Shown in pieces: positions 47,001 through 56,650 of a stretch of 64,000 nucleotides of DNA. The notes under the pieces are model-generated. The model saw only the letters and a list, made by a program, of their open reading frames with translations. It did not search any database and was not told the origin of the DNA. Each line of letters opens with the position of its first letter. Position 1 is the first letter of the stretch. A program made the translations under genes and the position numbers. The stretch comes from Kiloniella litopenaei (GTDB lineage Bacteria; Pseudomonadota; Alphaproteobacteria; Kiloniellales; Kiloniellaceae): the NCBI RefSeq assembly GCF_000982415.1, contig NZ_LANI01000002.1, forward strand, positions 434,001 through 498,000, read 5' to 3'.

Positions 47001-47295
47001 TCTACCCGCTCAACAGGCTATTTTGGAAGCCACCAGAAACCGTATTCGTCCGATCTTCATGTCAACATTGACATCGGTTGTTGGCATGCTGCCCCTGGTC
47101 TTGGTTCCCGGCGCAGGTTCTGAGCTTTACCGTGGTTTGGGGTCTGTTGTGGTCGGAGGCCTATCGTTATCCGCGGTATTAACCCTACTAATCATTCCAC
47201 CAATGCTATCCTTAATGGAACGTACTCTTGAGAAAGATCGGCGCCATAACCAGGAACTAAAAGCACGACCTGGTTTGGCAGAAGCCGCTGAATAG
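44089..47295 (+). CDS. RND efflux permease, HAE1-like
   Basis: A 1068-residue inner-membrane proton-driven exporter with the RND layout: TM1, large periplasmic loop, TM2-6, TM7, second loop, TM8-12. It begins LIKISIERPIAIISAVIMVVLFGAVAL and has the usual TM4 stretch GLAFAVGMVVDAAIVVLENIFRL. In TM4 only the first of AcrB's two Asp is present (VVDAAIVV), and in TM10 the sequence GIVVNNAILVVHQ lacks AcrB's Lys, so proton coupling must differ from AcrB. The substrate is unknown. It is translationally coupled to the adaptor; no outer-membrane factor gene follows, so a TolC from elsewhere is presumably used. A terminator follows. Confidence 0.95.
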   Translation: MNLIKISIERPIAIISAVIMVVLFGAVALQLIPIQLTPDVNRPVITIRTSWAGAAPAEVERQIITEQEEKLKGLENLHSMTSNSSYGSGRITLEFNVGTDMGKALLLTANRLDRVSGYPDEADEPTLDTAGAEDSPIAWFILTRKDGNTAPIHTYGDFVEDVVKDRIERVQGVSGVNIYGGSEREIEIVVLPELLARYGLTASSVVSTLRSASASISAGDVEEGKRRYIVRTEGELNTLESVRQVVLRSTQDAFTGGVSRVTVGDIARVNFSYKDPSAKIRMLGNAAMAFNATRETGANVIATMDGIYQAVEDLNARAIPEAGLQLEQVYDETVYINSAIDLVRQNIWFGGVLAAIILLTFLRSVRATVIISMAIPVSVVGSFVAMAALGRSINVISLAGLAFAVGMVVDAAIVVLENIFRLKEEGKSPAVAAYEGAQQVWGAILVSALTTVMVFIPIMIMELEVGQLFRDIAVAISVSVTLSLVVSITVIPALSRRFLRDHDTDGSDTVKRIPLPGIDQFGSGFVKFVMSFQSIVVQKKIVAIALVGAITAIASLGTWKFLPKLEYLPEGNRNLVFGIIIPPPGYNLDTMTSIAVEVENSIRNLWASETGPESEPGQPPKMERFFFVATRSNTFLGAVAIDGQRVAELIPVLQEPVFKEPGTFGFINQPSLFGRGIGGGRKIDLDISGSDLNEILAIAGQATGKMLSVFPASEGNQFRPRPGLELGAPEVRVLPDRIRLADSGLSVNELGTSIDVFNDGLRVEEVTVGNKRLDLTLKGPDKGVTQTQGISSLPVVTSDGTIVPASSLAEIILTAGPTEIRHRERMRTITLELRPSAGVPLEAALETLQAEVIGPMEEAGLPSDVKMSLSGTADNLAQTWDAMVINLLLAIVIVYLVMAVLFESFLYPLIILLAVPLATAGGVAGLVFLNTFVFQPLDMLTLLGFVILVGIVVNNAILVVHQTLHHLRVENLPAQQAILEATRNRIRPIFMSTLTSVVGMLPLVLVPGAGSELYRGLGSVVVGGLSLSAVLTLLIIPPMLSLMERTLEKDRRHNQELKARPGLAEAAE

Positions 47296-47313
47296 TGTGA
47301 TTGTGGTTTGCAA

Positions 47314-47350
47314 AAAAGAAGCCTTTGGTCCCCAAAGGCTTCTTTTCTTT
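47314..47350 (+). terminator. Terminator after the RND operon
   Basis: A long near-perfect stem gaagcctttgg / ccaaaggcttc (47318-47328 and 47332-47342) with a three-base loop, flanked by A-rich and T-rich arms (ttttctttct). It lies about 20 bp after the pump stop. Confidence 0.93.
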
Positions 47351-47417
47351 CTGTCCCCCTCTTGTCCCCCCCCCAAAGAACACCCAATAAGTCTTAATCA
47401 GCAACGAGCCTAAGATC

Positions 47418-48152
47418 ATGACCTCAGGTCTTTACACGCCGATAAATACACTTAAACCAATCGGGCAAGACATATGGATTGCGGATGGGCCTTCTGTATC
47501 TTTTTACGGTATTCCCTTTCCCACCCGCATGACCGTAGTTCGTTTGGATAAGGGGAAACTCTGGGTGCATTCTCCGATTGCTATCAACAAAGAGTTATTG
47601 GATGAGATTAATCTTCTCGGCGATGTAAAACACCTCATCGCCCCCAACAACATTCACTATCTCTCCGTTGGCAAATGGCAAGAAATGTATCCAGATGCTC
47701 AAGTATGGGCGGCACCAAATGTTGCCGACCGGGCAAAAAAATACAATGTCGCTTTTCCCACATCTCAGGAATTGGGAAATACGCCCCCCAAGGCCTGGTA
47801 TCAGGAAATTGATCAGGTCTATGTGCAAGGAAACAAGATACTACACGAAATCGATTTCTTTCATAAAAAGACGAAAACGTTAGTACTCACCGACCTTATT
47901 GAGAATTTTGAGGCACAAAAATTGCCTTGGTATTTCGCATTTTTATGCAAGTTGGCTGGCAATCTCTCCCCGGATGGGAAAGCCCCGATCGACATGCGTT
48001 TGGCTTTTTCAGGCGGGCGAAGCCAAGCCCGAGAAGCTATTGCGCACATGATATCTTGGAAGCCGGAAAAAATCATCCTCGCCCATGGTAAATGGTATGA
48101 CAAAAACGGGACAGCGGAACTAAAGCGCGCCTTTCGCTGGTTACTCTCGTAA
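47418..48152 (+). CDS. DUF4336 domain-containing protein
   Basis: A 244-residue soluble protein of the DUF4336 family, related in pattern to metallo-beta-lactamase folds: IWIADGPSVSFYGIPFPTRMTVVRLDKGKLWVHSPI begins the sheet, LIAPNNIHYLSVGKWQEMYPDAQVWAAP gives a partial H-x-H-like loop, TLVLTDLIENF a conserved Asp, and PEKIILAHGKWYDKNGTAELKRAF the last His region. The metal-ligand set of true beta-lactamase-fold hydrolases is incomplete, so activity is uncertain. It is monocistronic after the RND terminator and converges on tusA with a 17-bp gap. Confidence 0.82.
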   Translation: MTSGLYTPINTLKPIGQDIWIADGPSVSFYGIPFPTRMTVVRLDKGKLWVHSPIAINKELLDEINLLGDVKHLIAPNNIHYLSVGKWQEMYPDAQVWAAPNVADRAKKYNVAFPTSQELGNTPPKAWYQEIDQVYVQGNKILHEIDFFHKKTKTLVLTDLIENFEAQKLPWYFAFLCKLAGNLSPDGKAPIDMRLAFSGGRSQAREAIAHMISWKPEKIILAHGKWYDKNGTAELKRAFRWLLS

Positions 48153-48169
48153 TTCGCAACATTTTCGGC

Positions 48170-48400
48170 TTAGGTCATTTTTTTAATCTTCATGACAAGA
48201 ATGTCATCCGCCTGTTCTTCGAATGATATCAACTCGTGCCCCGTCGTCTCGCAAAAATTTTTAAAATCCAATTCTGCGCTTGGATCTGTTGCGTGTATTT
48301 CCAGAATTTCACCAATGGCCAACGGTTTCATCGCCTTACGCGCACGTAACACCGGGATAGGACATTTTAACCCTGTTGCATCAAGAAAGTTCTCAGACAT
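48170..48400 (-). CDS. tusA: TusA family sulfurtransferase
   Basis: A 76-residue sulfur-carrier protein with the family signature FLDATGLKCPIPVLRARKAM, in which the Cys accepts a persulfide from a cysteine desulfurase. It normally passes sulfur toward tRNA 2-thiouridine or molybdenum cofactor. ATG 48400 (MSENFLDATG) is preceded by GGGGAAAG, so I prefer it over the in-frame upstream start at 48427. It overlaps the DUF423 gene by 8 bp and belongs to the leftward run O-antigen-ligase-like / DUF423 / tusA. Whether it is the housekeeping TusA or a paralogue cannot be told. Confidence 0.88.
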   Translation of the reverse strand: MSENFLDATGLKCPIPVLRARKAMKPLAIGEILEIHATDPSAELDFKNFCETTGHELISFEEQADDILVMKIKKMT

Positions 48401-48797
48401 CTTCTTTCCCCACAAACTTTGCACCATAGAGCGCAGTTACAAGCCACCCCAAAATATATAGACTTCCGCCCACAGGTATAAAGGGACCACCAAGAGAAAT
48501 ATCAGCAAGTGCTTTGATATAAAGCCCCCCGCTGAAAAGTAAGAGTCCCAAAGAAAAACATGAACAGGCCGCCACAAGAATTTTTGTACGTTTTTGCCCT
48601 AGTTCCCCCAACCCAACGATCACAAGCAATGCAACAACGTGGACCAGACCATAAAAGCTACCCGTTTCGGCCCACCCCATACGGGCTTCATTACCATTCA
48701 AGCCATGCGCACTATAGGCACTAACGGCAACACAAATTCCGCCCCAAATAGCCGCATAGGCGATAAAAAACCTTAAGAGGTTACGCCCCATATTCAT
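48393..48797 (-). CDS. DUF423 family membrane protein
   Basis: A 134-residue protein with four hydrophobic segments and the DUF423 (YgdD) pattern: SAYSAHGLNGNEARMGWAETGSFYGLVHVVALL, then LLFSGGLYIKAL and GPFIPVGGSLYILGWLVTALYG. The function is unknown. Starts at ATG 48797 or ATG 48791 are both possible behind a GAGG site; the first follows it very closely. It overlaps the end of the upstream ligase-like gene and the start of tusA, so all three are probably translated from one message. Confidence 0.85.
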   Translation of the reverse strand: MNMGRNLLRFFIAYAAIWGGICVAVSAYSAHGLNGNEARMGWAETGSFYGLVHVVALLVIVGLGELGQKRTKILVAACSCFSLGLLLFSGGLYIKALADISLGGPFIPVGGSLYILGWLVTALYGAKFVGKEDV

Positions 48798-50013
48798 CAA
48801 CCTCGTCTATTATTTCCTGATCTTGTTTTGGCTGAATTAACGGGATCATTGCAGCAAAGATAAAGAACATAACAAACCAACGATTTTGCCAGATACCATA
48901 ACCAAGCAAAGCAATAATAAAGGTAGAAACAAGCATGGCCTGGATTTCAATTCTCTCAGACAATTGTCGAGATTTAAGATATCCAAATACGGACCAAATA
49001 ATCACTGAGATCAGGATTGCGCCTATAAGGCCGAGTTCCAACCAGACCTGCAAAGCAAAGTTATGAGGATGCAAAGAAATAATTCGCCCACCCAAGGCAC
49101 GCTCATTCCCCTTTGCATTAACATGAACATAGTTTTCCACCCCATTATTTGGGTAGTCCCGCGCAGAATCAAATCCCCAACCTTTAATCGGATTTGTCAG
49201 TATCTCCCCACTTACAAAATCCCAGATAAAGAAGCGATGTTTTGCTGAAAAGGGAATGGATTGCGAGGATTCCGCATCATAAAGTGGCTCCACATATCGC
49301 GTTGCAAAAGGCATCGAAAGAACAGATATGATCATAAGTATCGGAAGCACTTTAAAACCAGCTTTTGGAAACATAAAAAAGGCGAAATACCATATCCCGG
49401 CAAGTACAACAGCCAAAAGTGAGCTCTCACTGGGGGCGAAATAAAGCAGCGCTAAGGGCACAATCGGAAATAATAACTTCCATACCAGAGACAGTTTCTG
49501 TGAATAGATTACAAAAACAATCCACAATGATATGCCAAGGAACGATGCCCCCCTGTTAAAGCGAGAGAGATTCATGGCCGCATCAAGTTCTTTGCCCTTT
49601 ATCGTCTTGGTAATCGGCGCATTTAAAAGGGATTCAACAAGTAAAAGAATGCTTGCAAGAATTACCCCGATCAACAATGCCTTTGCAATGCGACGCCTTG
49701 TTTCTTGATCCTGAACCTCTATCGCCTTTAACAACAACAAACCTGTTAAAGTCAGTCCTATTAGACGTAAATCCAGCTTTAAGGCTTCTACCGGATTGAT
49801 CGTCCAAAAGCATGTAATGGAAATCCAGGCAAAAAGCAGGCCGAACAAAATCACCTGTTTTCTCGAAAACGAAGGGAATGCTTTGTTTTCTATATAGCCA
49901 AAAACTGTCGTTAAAACCCCAACAAGAACAACCAACGGGACCAAAGCGTTTGAGCTAAAAACACTAACAATTGGGGCCGCGAAAAAAAACAGTCGCAAAA
50001 GATGACTATTCAT
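48781..50013 (-). CDS. O-antigen ligase family protein
   Basis: A 410-residue inner-membrane protein with about ten to twelve hydrophobic segments and a long periplasmic loop (about 225-320). The loop ends in the Wzy_C/WaaL signature GWGFDSARDYPNN and LHPHNFALQVWLELGLIGAILIS, which fits O-antigen ligases and polymerases that transfer or join undecaprenyl-linked glycans. The catalytic His region LHPHN is intact. No other LPS gene is next to it, so ligase versus polymerase cannot be decided. It is first in a run with DUF423 and tusA. Confidence 0.88.
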   Translation of the reverse strand: MNSHLLRLFFFAAPIVSVFSSNALVPLVVLVGVLTTVFGYIENKAFPSFSRKQVILFGLLFAWISITCFWTINPVEALKLDLRLIGLTLTGLLLLKAIEVQDQETRRRIAKALLIGVILASILLLVESLLNAPITKTIKGKELDAAMNLSRFNRGASFLGISLWIVFVIYSQKLSLVWKLLFPIVPLALLYFAPSESSLLAVVLAGIWYFAFFMFPKAGFKVLPILMIISVLSMPFATRYVEPLYDAESSQSIPFSAKHRFFIWDFVSGEILTNPIKGWGFDSARDYPNNGVENYVHVNAKGNERALGGRIISLHPHNFALQVWLELGLIGAILISVIIWSVFGYLKSRQLSERIEIQAMLVSTFIIALLGYGIWQNRWFVMFFIFAAMIPLIQPKQDQEIIDEVDEYGA

Positions 50014-50204
50014 GCATTCAACATTTCTATTAACAGGCTGAAAAAACGAGCGTTATCTATAGACAGCTTTTTACCGACTGTACAGCCATCAAGCTTTTCT
50101 AATATCTGCGTTGATAGCTGAAATATGGCGCAATCTGTCGCATCCACGAAAACCAAACCATACTATAATGTGTTTAAATACACTTTTGATTATCGAGCTA
50201 TCCC

Positions 50205-50843
50205 ATGCCTGACTTTACACCACACTTCTTAACCTCTCCCCATTCGCTTGCGCAGGCAATGCAGCTTCTGCCAACAGAAGGGGTTGCAGCCTTTCCTTTG
50301 GTTGATCAGGCAGGGTGTCAAAAAATGTTGGCTGCGGTGAATGAGCTTCCCTTCAGGGCCTGCACCCCTGTTGTCGGCCCCAAAGGCAAAGAGGTTGAGC
50401 AAGATTTTCAAATCGCCATGAACTTTGATCAACCAACTATTCTTGATGATTACCAAAAGGCTTTGGAAAAACAAATCAACCAGGCTTTTTCCCTGATGCA
50501 ACCATCGCCCTATCCCCAACCCTTTTCTTTTAATGACAAGGCAGCACTTATCTATAAAGAAGGATCCAAAGGCATCACACCACACCGAGATCTTCTGTGT
50601 TTTGAAGCAGTCATTGCCATTCTCACATTATCCGGCGAGGCAGGGTTTTATATTTGTGATGACCGCGAGAAACTTAATGCCCGCCGTTATGCAGCTGAAC
50701 CTGGCGTAATGATACTAATGCGCGGGCGTAATTTTGCTGGCATTGAAGAACGTCCTTACCATTATGTTAAAGGTGTATCCAAAGAGCGTGTTGGATATGG
50801 TCTTAGATACAATGTCAAAGAACCTGCTGAAAAAGCCAGATAG
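50205..50843 (+). CDS. AlkB-like 2-oxoglutarate/Fe(II) dioxygenase
   Basis: A 212-residue cytoplasmic protein with the jelly-roll dioxygenase facial triad: H127 and D129 in GITPHRDLLCFEAV, and H186 in ERPYHYVKGVSKERVGYGLRYN, whose Arg residues would hold 2-oxoglutarate and are spaced as in AlkB. The strand LIYKEGSKGITPHRD resembles the Y-x-x-G-x-x-x-x-H-x-D entry of AlkB-type enzymes. No DNA- or RNA-recognition lid is obvious, so the substrate could be nucleic acid, protein or a small molecule. It lies 157 bp before queA on the same strand; a role in tRNA modification is only a guess. Confidence 0.7.
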   Translation: MPDFTPHFLTSPHSLAQAMQLLPTEGVAAFPLVDQAGCQKMLAAVNELPFRACTPVVGPKGKEVEQDFQIAMNFDQPTILDDYQKALEKQINQAFSLMQPSPYPQPFSFNDKAALIYKEGSKGITPHRDLLCFEAVIAILTLSGEAGFYICDDREKLNARRYAAEPGVMILMRGRNFAGIEERPYHYVKGVSKERVGYGLRYNVKEPAEKAR

Positions 50844-51000
50844 AAGTCCGGTATTCCGCTTCATCTTTCGGTACTATACTTTTTAATCATAGCAGTTATC
50901 CCGCCTCAGCCCTTTGCGTCTTGGGCTTTCTTCTGCTACCAATCGGCTCGATTTGCTCTGGTATTCTTATAAATACGCAAAGAGCCTCAGGAATAGATGA

Positions 51001-53189
<2,189 letters not shown>

Positions 53190-53256
53190 AATAGCAACAG
53201 ACATGTGCTATAAATAATTGAATCAGTGTAAGATGTAGAGGGAGAGAAAGAGGAAG

Positions 53257-54396
53257 ATGAGCAAAAAATCAAAACAAAGCTCAGCTTCCCTGCTCGACCC
53301 TGCGTCGGCTATTCGGGAAAAGGCTCTTGAATTAAAGTTCAACACTGTTGGTTTTTCGCCAGCAAAAATAAATGAGAAAAACCAAAAAAATCTGCGTACA
53401 TTCCTTGATCTGGGATACCACGGCGATATGGCGTGGATGGAAAACCGGATAGAATGGCGCGAAGACCCAACGGCGATGTGGGAAGACGCAAAAAGCATTA
53501 TTGTTCTGGGCGTCAATTATGGCCCGGCAGAACCTGCGCTCGCCAATCTCGACTTTGATGATCGCGGCAATATTTCGGTCTATGCCAGAAACAAAGATTA
53601 CCACGACTTTATCAAAAAACGACTAAAAGCCCTCGCCAGATGGATGGTTGAAAACTTGGGATGTCAGGTCAAAGTTTTTGTTGATACCGCCCCTGTACTA
53701 GAGAAAGTTGCAGCTGCACAATCCGGTATTGGCTGGCAAGGTAAAAACACTCATTTGGTTTCCAGAGAATATGGATCATGGCTTTTCCTAGGTGAAATTT
53801 ATACCGATCTCGACCTCAAAACAGACCGGCACGAGGAAGATCACTGTGGTAGTTGTAACAAGTGTTTATCAATTTGCCCGACAGATGCCTTTCCGTCCCC
53901 CTATGTACTAGATGCAAAGCGCTGTATTTCGTACTTAACAATTGAATATCACGGCCATATAGCCGAAGAGTTCCGCGCCCCAATGGGCAATCGTATCTAT
54001 GGCTGTGATGACTGTATCGCGATTTGCCCCTGGAACAAGTTTGCAGAAGTAACCACTGAAGAACACGTTTTCCCACGGATTGAATTAACAGCACCCCGCC
54101 TTGCAGACCTTGCCGAACTTGACGATGCAACATTCCGTCAGGTTTTCTCTGGCTCCCCCGTAAAACGTATCGGTCGGGATCGATTTATAAGAAATGTTCT
54201 AATCGGAATAGGAAACTGCGGTGATAAATCCATCGTCAAGCGCATTACACCACTTTTGAAAGACTCATCCCCCTATGTACGGGCCATGGCCGTCTGGGCG
54301 ATGAAACGCCTGCTCGACAAACAGGAATTCGAAGATTTGAAACTTGAATATAAAGATGACGAACCTGATGCCGATGTATTGGTTGAGTGGCTATAA
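53257..54396 (+). CDS. queG: Epoxyqueuosine reductase
   Basis: Cobalamin- and iron-sulfur-dependent enzyme that reduces epoxyqueuosine to queuosine in tRNA; 379 residues. The cobalamin region (FVDTAPVLEKVAAAQSGIGWQGKNTHLVSREYGSWLFLGE, about 135-185) precedes two 4Fe-4S motifs, CGSCNKCLSICPTDAF and CDDCIAICPWNKF. A C-terminal HEAT-like segment (DSSPYVRAMAVWAMKRLLDK) marks the long form. GAGGAAG lies just before the ATG. It follows tgt by 67 bp, completing a queA-tgt-queG cluster, so this organism can finish queuosine at least from preQ1. Confidence 0.96.
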   Translation: MSKKSKQSSASLLDPASAIREKALELKFNTVGFSPAKINEKNQKNLRTFLDLGYHGDMAWMENRIEWREDPTAMWEDAKSIIVLGVNYGPAEPALANLDFDDRGNISVYARNKDYHDFIKKRLKALARWMVENLGCQVKVFVDTAPVLEKVAAAQSGIGWQGKNTHLVSREYGSWLFLGEIYTDLDLKTDRHEEDHCGSCNKCLSICPTDAFPSPYVLDAKRCISYLTIEYHGHIAEEFRAPMGNRIYGCDDCIAICPWNKFAEVTTEEHVFPRIELTAPRLADLAELDDATFRQVFSGSPVKRIGRDRFIRNVLIGIGNCGDKSIVKRITPLLKDSSPYVRAMAVWAMKRLLDKQEFEDLKLEYKDDEPDADVLVEWL

Positions 54397-54421
54397 CACA
54401 GCCCCTTTTAAAAGCCTTAAA

Positions 54422-54784
54422 TTATCCACCAACGGGGCTGGGCTTTGGGCCACGGGGATAGCAAACAAATGATGCACGTGCTCCTTGGAACATCGGGCAA
54501 CTATTCCAAAGAAGATCTTCACCCCTAAGTTCTATACGACCATCACCACAGGTTTCTTTTGCAAAGGCCAGAACTTGACCTGGGTCGTTCAATCCCTTGC
54601 CATAACAAACCCCAAAGCCCCATGGGGTGTATTTGTTCTTTCCGTATATTTGCGCCCCTTTGGCCACGGCTTTAGCCACAGGCCGTGCAGCATCAACTTT
54701 AATGGGTTCGTTCGCACATCCGGCAAGTATGGCAAAAGCAAGCATAGCGCATAACCAGCGCCAACATTGTTTGATATCGTTCAT
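54422..54784 (-). CDS. Small lipoprotein, unknown function
   Basis: A 120-residue protein with a lipoprotein signal (WLCAMLAFAILAGC, lipidated C23). The mature part has KNKYTPWGFGVCYGKGLNDPGQVLAFAKETCGDGRIELRGEDLLWNSCPMFQGARASFVCYP, with four Cys that could form two disulfides and a segment like that of small envelope proteins described only as hypothetical. I do not recognise a family. Its ATG overlaps the stop of the upstream DMT transporter gene by 4 bp, so it is probably co-expressed with it. It converges with queG (25-bp gap). Confidence 0.8.
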   Translation of the reverse strand: MNDIKQCWRWLCAMLAFAILAGCANEPIKVDAARPVAKAVAKGAQIYGKNKYTPWGFGVCYGKGLNDPGQVLAFAKETCGDGRIELRGEDLLWNSCPMFQGARASFVCYPRGPKPSPVGG

Positions 54785-55728
54785 GCTTCTTCTCCTCTCT
54801 TCCCGTTCATGACAAACCTGCTCCCCAACCTTTTGTATACTGCTCCTTTTATCTGGGTAATAATGATACCCAACAGAATAACCCCTAATGCAACAAAGGC
54901 TTGGGTATCATAACTCTCGGATAAAAAGAGGAACCCCCACACCATCCCGAATACCGGGACCAGATAGTTATTCAACGCGGTAAAATTAGCGCCGACAGCA
55001 CCCAAAAGATAATACAAAATAATATAGGCAATCGCAGTTGATACAATAGAAAGCATCAAAAGCGCCCCAAAGCTCAAAAGACTTGGCTCTAAAGACATTG
55101 GATCTTCAACAATAAACGCCATGGGCAATGCCATTAAAGACGCACAAAGTAAAATTGCCGCTCCATTCACGATTGGATCCTGTTTAACCAGTCCAACTTT
55201 ACGAGCAAATACAGAACTTGCCCCATAACAAAAACTGGCAAAAGCAACAGCAAGCTGCCCAAGAACAGAATCACCCAACCCCTTTAAAGCCTCTGGCCCG
55301 ACAAGAAGAACAACACCCCCAAATCCAGTTACCGTCCCGATAACCTTAGGTAATGACATTTTCTCATCTTCTGTCCAGAAATGAGCAATCACCAAAGCCG
55401 TAAGGGGTACTACAGCCATCAAAATAGCTGCCAGACCAGAATCTATGTGTAGTTCCCCCCAAGAAATCAGAACAAACGGCAAAATATTTCCCGTCACCCC
55501 AATCAATGCATAATACCGCCAGGTTTGAAGATCTCGGGGAAAACGCTTCCCCAAAACCCAAACCAATCCACTTAGAACAATTGATGCAAATAAAAGACGA
55601 AAAGCCGTAAGCGTTACAGGCGAAACACTCTCTAAAGTGATTTTAATAAGGAAAAAAGAGCTTCCCCAGATTGCCCCCAATAGTACAAGAAGTACGTATT
55701 GATGGAGCTGTGGCTTGTCTGACAGCAT
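54781..55728 (-). CDS. EamA/DMT family transporter
   Basis: An inner-membrane permease with ten hydrophobic segments in two EamA repeats, of about 315 residues from ATG 55728. The first repeat starts VLLVLLGAIWGSSFFLIKITLESVSPVTLTAFR and the second LGQLAVAFASFCYGASSVFARKVG. Such proteins export amino acids or metabolites; no substrate can be named. The frame is open to an ATG at 55797, but the extra 23 residues precede the usual family start and have no ribosome site, while GGAATCC lies before 55728. It is translationally coupled to the small lipoprotein gene. Confidence 0.88.
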   Translation of the reverse strand: MLSDKPQLHQYVLLVLLGAIWGSSFFLIKITLESVSPVTLTAFRLLFASIVLSGLVWVLGKRFPRDLQTWRYYALIGVTGNILPFVLISWGELHIDSGLAAILMAVVPLTALVIAHFWTEDEKMSLPKVIGTVTGFGGVVLLVGPEALKGLGDSVLGQLAVAFASFCYGASSVFARKVGLVKQDPIVNGAAILLCASLMALPMAFIVEDPMSLEPSLLSFGALLMLSIVSTAIAYIILYYLLGAVGANFTALNNYLVPVFGMVWGFLFLSESYDTQAFVALGVILLGIIITQIKGAVYKRLGSRFVMNGKRGEEA

Positions 55729-55848
55729 GCGAAGGATTCCATTGGGAGTTTGAATTCCCCCCAATGTTTCAAGAAACCAAAGCAAAGGCAATCTCATTTT
55801 ACGAGATGATTACTTTGCTCTAAATATGACCGAAATCCTTTACGGGAT

Positions 55849-56220
55849 TCAGGTCTCTACAGCCACATCCAAAGTCGTTTCGCTTGATGGCAATCCACCT
55901 CTGGCCTGTGTACTGATGTTTTTTAGCTGCTCAACATGTGAGGAAAGAGATTGAACAATACCACCGATTTCTGTTGTTGCCTGACTTGTTTGCCCTGCCA
56001 ATTGCTTCACTTCGCCCGCAACAACGGCAAAACCTTTACCTGCATCCCCTGCACGCGCAGCTTCAATTGTAGCGTTTAAAGCCAATAAATTCGTCTGACG
56101 GGCGATTGCATCAATCTGTTGCGCAACCTGTCCTACATTTTCAATTTCAATACTTAATTGAGCTATCTCGTCAAAAATTTTGTCAATGCTTTGCTCAATA
56201 ACATCCTGATTTGGATTCAT
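55849..56220 (-). CDS. Stand-alone chemoreceptor signalling-tip protein
   Basis: A 123-residue soluble protein that contains only the signalling hairpin of a methyl-accepting chemotaxis protein: [47 protein letters not shown] at about residues 38-84, with short helical flanks. There is no membrane segment, HAMP or sensor. A GGGAG site lies 10 bases before the ATG and the frame is intact, which argues against a decayed remnant. It could join or modulate chemoreceptor arrays or a CheA/CheW complex. It differs clearly from the tips of the two full-length receptors at 10-14.6 kb. Confidence 0.75.
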   Translation of the reverse strand: MNPNQDVIEQSIDKIFDEIAQLSIEIENVGQVAQQIDAIARQTNLLALNATIEAARAGDAGKGFAVVAGEVKQLAGQTSQATTEIGGIVQSLSSHVEQLKNISTQARGGLPSSETTLDVAVET

Positions 56221-56650
56221 TTAATTCACGCTCCCGTTAGACCTAGATAACACTGATAACAACTTGCCATTAACGCGAGATTAACCAGAACAAGAAAAAG
56301 TAATTTTTGGGAAAACATACCTTTTTTGCACGAAATTTTCACGCCTGGGTCATCAGGCCTTGTGATATAATGACAACAACAATCATTTATCACTGACAAG
56401 CATCACACTGAAAGGTATCAAAACTGGGGGAGACTGACAGGGAATACGGGATAATTAAAAACATTCGTTTCTATCGGTTGAAAAAACTCCCACAATAATC
56501 TTTTGTTCGGTATAAGTAATAACAACGAAACACTATTCATTCATTTTTGCTTAAGAGGATAGTGTTAATTTATAATTGGTCTTTGCTATTAAAAAGCTGG
56601 TTGGCAAAAACTACGATTAAGCATTGATACGTTTGGGTGTGGAGCGCCGG
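56221..56650. other. 430-bp divergent intergenic region
   Basis: Non-coding region between the mini-chemoreceptor and a sensor kinase. It contains an 8-bp inverted repeat, aacactat at 56529-56536 and atagtgtt at 56559-56566, spaced by 22 bases, about 85 bp before the kinase start. I saw no chemoreceptor-like coding remnant upstream of the mini gene, and no tRNA or clear promoter. Confidence 0.35.

Noticed and set aside
55849-56220. Reading the mini chemoreceptor as a pseudogene
   Set aside because: The frame is intact, a ribosome site is present and no receptor-like sequence lies upstream, so it is kept as a gene, though comparison with relatives could change this.
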